Shown piece by piece: positions 63,401-64,000 of a DNA stretch of 64,000 nt. The first letter of the stretch is position 1. Every line of letters starts with the position of its first letter. The stretch covers positions 80,369,093 through 80,433,092 of the forward strand of contig OW388289.1 of assembly GCA_936450465.1 (NCBI GenBank). Direction: 5' to 3'. Made by a program: the position numbers and the translations under genes. Source of the DNA: Gibbula magus. Its lineage: Eukaryota; Mollusca; Gastropoda; Trochida; Trochidae. The notes under the pieces are model-generated. The model did no database searches. It saw nothing but the letters and a program-made list of their open reading frames with translations, and was not told where the DNA came from.

Positions 63401-63623
63401 TAACAGTATGAATATATTACCAATGGATAAATTGAGAGACAGACATAACTCATTCTGAGTGCAAACCACTAAATAAAGATATACTCACAGCAACAAAGTC
63501 ATTGTTTTTAAGGCGAATAATGTCCCCGACAGCAACGGTGTGCCACCTTGCAGAGATGATTTTCCCATCTCGTAGAACATCGGACTTCCTGTTGTTTACC
63601 TGGGCATCGCTTCTGTGTCTTTT
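44959..63623 (-). CDS. ATP8B: P4-ATPase phospholipid flippase, ATP8B family (5' end outside window), 19 exons
   Basis: A membrane pump that moves phospholipids from the outer to the cytosolic leaflet, normally as a heterodimer with a CDC50-type subunit. The nineteen exons sum to 3297 nt, exactly 1098 codons plus stop. Actuator-domain DGET is at residues 68-71 of the fragment, the TM4 motif PISL follows in exon 54786-54997, and phospho-Asp in DKTGT is residue 297 (codon 53325-53327). The KGAD nucleotide-binding motif is in 50821-50940, TGDK in 49763-49941 and [11 protein letters not shown] in 48511-48694. TM3-TM10 are recognisable. The C-tail keeps [13 protein letters not shown], typical of ATP8B1/2/4-type proteins and placed like the family's autoinhibitory motif. 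TM1, TM2 and the first 100 or so residues lie beyond 64000. Orthology to one vertebrate paralogue cannot be assigned. Introns range from about 180 bp to 4.9 kb and are rich in repeats. Confidence 0.95.
45645..46405 (+). mobile_element. TAGCTCATCAGG-family element, copy 2 (in last ATP8B intron)
   Basis: The left end has hairpin AGAGC-CATGT-GCTCT and TGTAGCACATCAGG. Four to five core units (CCAAGGAGTCTGCA.ACA) follow, then GACGGACGGACGGATG, and the end hairpin CATCTGGCCT-TAA-AGGCTAGATG before AGCTAAAA. It lies between the TM8 and TM9 exons. Open frames here are repeat artefacts. Confidence 0.82.
46638..46883 (-). CDS. ATP8B: ATP8B exon: TM7-TM8
   Basis: Encodes [20 protein letters not shown], the TM7 stretch [18 protein letters not shown] and the start of TM8 ([13 protein letters not shown]), eighty-two codons in phase 0. 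Acceptor TGCCAG, donor GTGAGT. Confidence 0.94.
47368..47451 (-). CDS. ATP8B: ATP8B exon: TM6
   Basis: Encodes [20 protein letters not shown] then LVLGIFDQ, twenty-eight codons in phase 0. [11 protein letters not shown] is a conserved TM6 signature. Acceptor TTTCAG, donor GTAAAC. Confidence 0.95.
47655..47720 (-). repeat. tRNA-like SINE remnant
   Basis: The minus strand reads TAGTTCAGTTGGTTGAGTG, a tRNA A-box-like run. About 30 bases later a weak B-box-like GGTCAGGGTTGTAAT follows. It is intronic in ATP8B. Confidence 0.4.
47779..48002 (-). CDS. ATP8B: ATP8B exon: TM5
   Basis: Encodes [40 protein letters not shown] and the TM5 stretch [19 protein letters not shown]. Acceptor TACCAG, donor GTCAGT. 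Confidence 0.96.
48511..48694 (-). CDS. ATP8B: ATP8B exon: GDGANDVSM
   Basis: Encodes [34 protein letters not shown] and [15 protein letters not shown], ending one base into Thr. GDGAND coordinates magnesium at the phosphorylation site. Acceptor TTGCAG, donor GTTAGT. Confidence 0.96.
48975..49055 (-). repeat. SINE tail fragment
   Basis: GCAGGGAGAAAGCC.GCAACAC and GCTATG.A.TG match the body of the SINE at 61530-61790. The tRNA-like head is missing. Confidence 0.5.
49087..49364 (-). CDS. ATP8B: ATP8B exon: P-domain insert
   Basis: Encodes [17 protein letters not shown], a divergent linker rich in Asn and Gly, then [12 protein letters not shown]. The linker between LLTEEM and VVINGHSL varies in length across ATP8B proteins, which fits its low recognisability. 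Acceptor ATATAG, donor GTGAGT. Confidence 0.92.
49485..49570 (-). repeat. tRNA-derived SINE head
   Basis: The minus strand has GTGGTTAGCTGCTAG (A box) and GGGATCGAATCCC (B box, 49491-49503) at tRNA-like spacing. It is intronic in ATP8B. No paired acceptor stem was found, so it is not called a tRNA gene. Confidence 0.55.
49763..49941 (-). CDS. ATP8B: ATP8B exon: TGDK motif
   Basis: Encodes [37 protein letters not shown] and [15 protein letters not shown] is a hinge and ATP-contact motif of P-type pumps. Acceptor CTGCAG, donor GTATGT. Confidence 0.95.
50287..50384 (-). CDS. ATP8B: ATP8B exon: GLRTL, with GC donor
   Basis: Encodes [20 protein letters not shown] and [12 protein letters not shown] plus two bases. 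Acceptor TTACAG. The donor reads AG|GCAAGT, a GC-type site. A GT four bases further into the intron would add five bases and run into a stop eight codons into the next exon, so frame continuity supports the GC donor. Confidence 0.88.
50821..50940 (-). CDS. ATP8B: ATP8B exon: KGAD motif
   Basis: Encodes [20 protein letters not shown] through EIVSHHLN, forty codons in phase 0. KGAD lines the ATP site. Acceptor TTGCAG, donor GTGAGT. Confidence 0.94.
51315..51416 (-). CDS. ATP8B: ATP8B exon: N-domain, [11 protein letters not shown]
   Basis: Encodes [20 protein letters not shown] and [14 protein letters not shown], thirty-four codons in phase 0. Acceptor TCGCAG, donor GTATGT. Confidence 0.94.
51859..51938 (-). 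CDS. ATP8B: ATP8B exon: [12 protein letters not shown]
   Basis: Completes Gly, then encodes [20 protein letters not shown] and FGYVFK in phase 0. The SPDE(G/A)ALV motif is a P4-ATPase signature. Acceptor TTGCAG, donor GTACAA. Confidence 0.94.
52023..52101 (-). repeat. TATAGCGCC/GGCGCTCTATA repeat piece with (ATT)n
   Basis: Imperfect inverted tips TTTATAGCGCC and GGCGCTCTATAAA enclose GTATCCACC (minus strand), and an (ATT)n run adjoins. It resembles the 35567-35690 repeat in word order. Confidence 0.5.
52431..52596 (-). CDS. ATP8B: ATP8B exon: N-domain, [11 protein letters not shown]
   Basis: Encodes [21 protein letters not shown] and [15 protein letters not shown], ending in TKSN plus one base. 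Acceptor TTCCAG, donor GTAGGT. Strong match to the ATP8B nucleotide-binding domain. Confidence 0.94.
52941..53030 (-). CDS. ATP8B: ATP8B exon: start of nucleotide-binding domain
   Basis: Encodes [20 protein letters not shown] and ends NPQEITE in phase 0, thirty codons. NIMTFNKC-like sequence always follows DKTGTLTQ in this family. Acceptor TTACAG, donor GTTAGT. Confidence 0.93.
53304..53466 (-). CDS. ATP8B: ATP8B exon: phosphorylation site DKTGT
   Basis: Encodes [30 protein letters not shown] and [11 protein letters not shown]. The catalytic aspartate codon is 53325-53327. Acceptor TTGCAG, donor GTGGGT. Confidence 0.97.
53530..53770 (-). repeat. tRNA-derived SINE, decayed copy
   Basis: Shares GGAGAAAGCCTGCAAC, ATGGATGGT and GTAGCATTGCA.CCAA with the 61530-61790 copy, in the same order. 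The B-box region is weak (TTTGAATCG). It lies in the intron between the TM4 and DKTGT exons. Confidence 0.55.
54524..54662. mobile_element. 139-bp near-perfect palindrome (foldback element)
   Basis: GTTATAACATTCAGTGGAGG at the left tip is mirrored exactly at the right tip. Arms of about 60 bp differ at two positions, around a short GC-rich centre (CGCCTCCGGCTCG). It is intronic in ATP8B. No target duplication is obvious. A second small inverted pair (CACCCTC/GAGGGTG, about 54317-54350) lies upstream and may belong to the same larger insertion. Confidence 0.85.
54786..54997 (-). CDS. ATP8B: ATP8B exon: TM3-TM4 with PISL motif
   Basis: Encodes the rest of TM3, the lumenal loop with YLPWESF, and TM4 with [12 protein letters not shown]. 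The PISL isoleucine lies on the lipid path in this family. Acceptor TTTCAG, donor GTGGGA. Confidence 0.95.
55284..55531 (-). CDS. ATP8B: ATP8B exon: actuator domain end to TM3
   Basis: Encodes [30 protein letters not shown] and [20 protein letters not shown], then the start of TM3 (LLNVLIIG). Acceptor TTCCAG, donor GTGTGT. The LRGC.LRNT and VIFAG motifs are typical of class-1 P4-ATPases. Confidence 0.95.
56569..59562 (+). mobile_element. TAGCTCATCAGG-family element, copy 3, expanded (ATP8B intron)
   Basis: The left end has hairpin AGAGCC-ATG-GGCTCT and CTGTAGTTCATCAG. The right end has GGACGGACGGATGGACGG, hairpin CATCAGGCCT-TTC-AGGCCTGATG and AGCTAAAA. Between them, the cores have been reorganised into a higher-order tandem array. 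At nearly 3 kb it is about four times the length of copy 2. Confidence 0.82.
56990..59205 (+). repeat. ~547-bp higher-order tandem repeat, about 4 copies
   Basis: The marker CACCAGTCATATGCAG starts at 57164, 57709, 58257 and 58806, periods 545-549. Each unit has two core repeats plus a roughly 280-bp segment absent from the other copies of the family in this window. Units differ at only a few positions. Confidence 0.92.
60395..60477 (-). CDS. ATP8B: ATP8B exon: ETN of the DGET loop
   Basis: Begins with the third base of Gly followed by [13 protein letters not shown] and ends MSNFD plus one base. Acceptor TTGCAG, donor GTAAGT. The glutamate of DGET, needed for dephosphorylation in P4-ATPases, is encoded here. 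Confidence 0.93.
60948..61018 (-). CDS. ATP8B: ATP8B exon: ETAELDG segment
   Basis: Encodes [23 protein letters not shown] plus two bases of Gly. Acceptor TTGCAG, donor GTAACC. The Asp-Gly of the DGET dephosphorylation loop is split across this junction. Confidence 0.93.
61530..61790 (-). mobile_element. tRNA-derived SINE
   Basis: The minus strand starts GGGGGCGGGGATAGCACAG, with A box TAGCACAGTGGTTA (61761-61774) and B box GGTTCGAATTC (61720-61730), about 40 bases apart. A unique body ends CTTTCTCCCTGCAGTTATAA. Related bodies occur at 53530-53770 and 48975-49055. It lies in a 2.5-kb ATP8B intron and is transcribed in the same direction as the gene. Confidence 0.75.
62780..63330 (+). repeat. 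purine-rich tract with 91-bp tandem duplication
   Basis: About 550 bp of mostly A and G on the plus strand, built from GAGGGAGAAATGTGA and GACAGA words. GAG(G/A)TAAACAAAGAGCGATA occurs at 62910 and 63001, giving a 91-bp near-identical direct repeat. Long minus-strand open frames (up to 192 codons, Leu/Ser/Phe-rich) are by-products of this composition. Confidence 0.85.
63489..63623 (-). CDS. ATP8B: ATP8B exon: start of actuator domain
   Basis: Encodes 45 residues in phase 0 ([13 protein letters not shown] to [13 protein letters not shown]), which match the actuator domain just after TM2. Acceptor GTAG at 63627-63624, donor GTGAGT from 63488. This is the most N-terminal exon visible. Confidence 0.9.
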
Positions 63624-64000
63624 CTACATCACAAACAGTCATTGATATAGAAATTATTCAACTAAAACTTATTCATTTTAACTAAATTGTATTTAAATAC
63701 TTACAAAGAAGATACTACTTTAAAATGCTTAGATACAATGATCTTTCATAAAAAAATTAATTTCAAATACTTTTTACATAAAAACCTATCACATTATTGC
63801 AAATATTTCCATAAGACAACATTTGATATAAGGTAAAAATAAATAACTATTCAACCCAACTTAATTTCTCATATAGGTTTATAAAACACTAACACAGTAT
63901 CAAAACATTATCTTAATGTAGCCCACCAACAGTAAACAGTCCAGATAACGCATCTCATTGCGTAAGAAAAACAGAAAATCAATAGCCAAAAACAAGCCTG
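63624..64000 (-). other. upstream ATP8B intron, running off the window
   Basis: AT-rich sequence between the first visible exon and the window edge. I see no further coding exon here. The exons for TM1 and TM2 must lie beyond 64000. Confidence 0.6.

Overview
The window reads as nuclear DNA of a marine invertebrate, most likely a mollusc and quite possibly a bivalve. It is AT-rich, its two genes are split by GT-AG introns, and much of the rest is repeats built as left end, core tandem repeats of about 140-180 bp, an ACGG-type microsatellite, then right end. That layout is known from bivalve 'pearl'/Helentron-associated (HINE) elements. The organism call is an inference; no species marker was found.

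Two protein genes can be fully reasoned out. (1) Plus strand, 24192-30871: pyroglutamyl-peptidase I (PGPEP1-like), four exons, 197 codons plus stop, with the catalytic triad Glu85/Cys149/His168 at the same residue numbers as the human enzyme. (2) Minus strand, 63623 down to 44959: nineteen exons of a class-1 P4-ATPase phospholipid flippase of the ATP8B family, 1098 codons plus stop. It is complete at its C terminus, and its N-terminal exons lie beyond base 64000. All nineteen exons join in one frame. One intron (50286-49942) appears to be GC-AG.

Layout. 1-23.6 kb: AT-rich noncoding DNA with no gene I can support, carrying several repeats (14.6-15.1, 16.7-17.6 and 17.8-19.0 kb). 23.66-24.07 kb: a 389-bp element with about 113-bp terminal inverted repeats and a perfect 9-bp target duplication, a Mutator-type MITE, ending 135 bp before the PGPEP1 start codon. 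24.2-30.9 kb: PGPEP1; its second intron holds one Helitron-like element nested in another, plus a truncated non-LTR retrotransposon. 32.86-33.88 kb: a 23-bp minisatellite of about 42 units of two alternating types, one of which carries the homeodomain-type palindrome TAATTA. 33.9-44.9 kb: noncoding DNA with nothing recognisable. 45.0-63.6 kb: the ATP8B gene; its introns carry tRNA-derived SINE pieces, a 139-bp near-perfect palindrome, two repeat elements with terminal hairpins, a four-copy ~547-bp higher-order tandem array and a purine-rich tandem tract.

The two genes have unrelated jobs (cytosolic removal of N-terminal pyroglutamate; ATP-driven lipid flipping in membranes) and show no sign of shared regulation. 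The most novel material is the repeats: element ends that can be read from a nested insertion, hairpins kept by compensating changes, and recently amplified tandem arrays.
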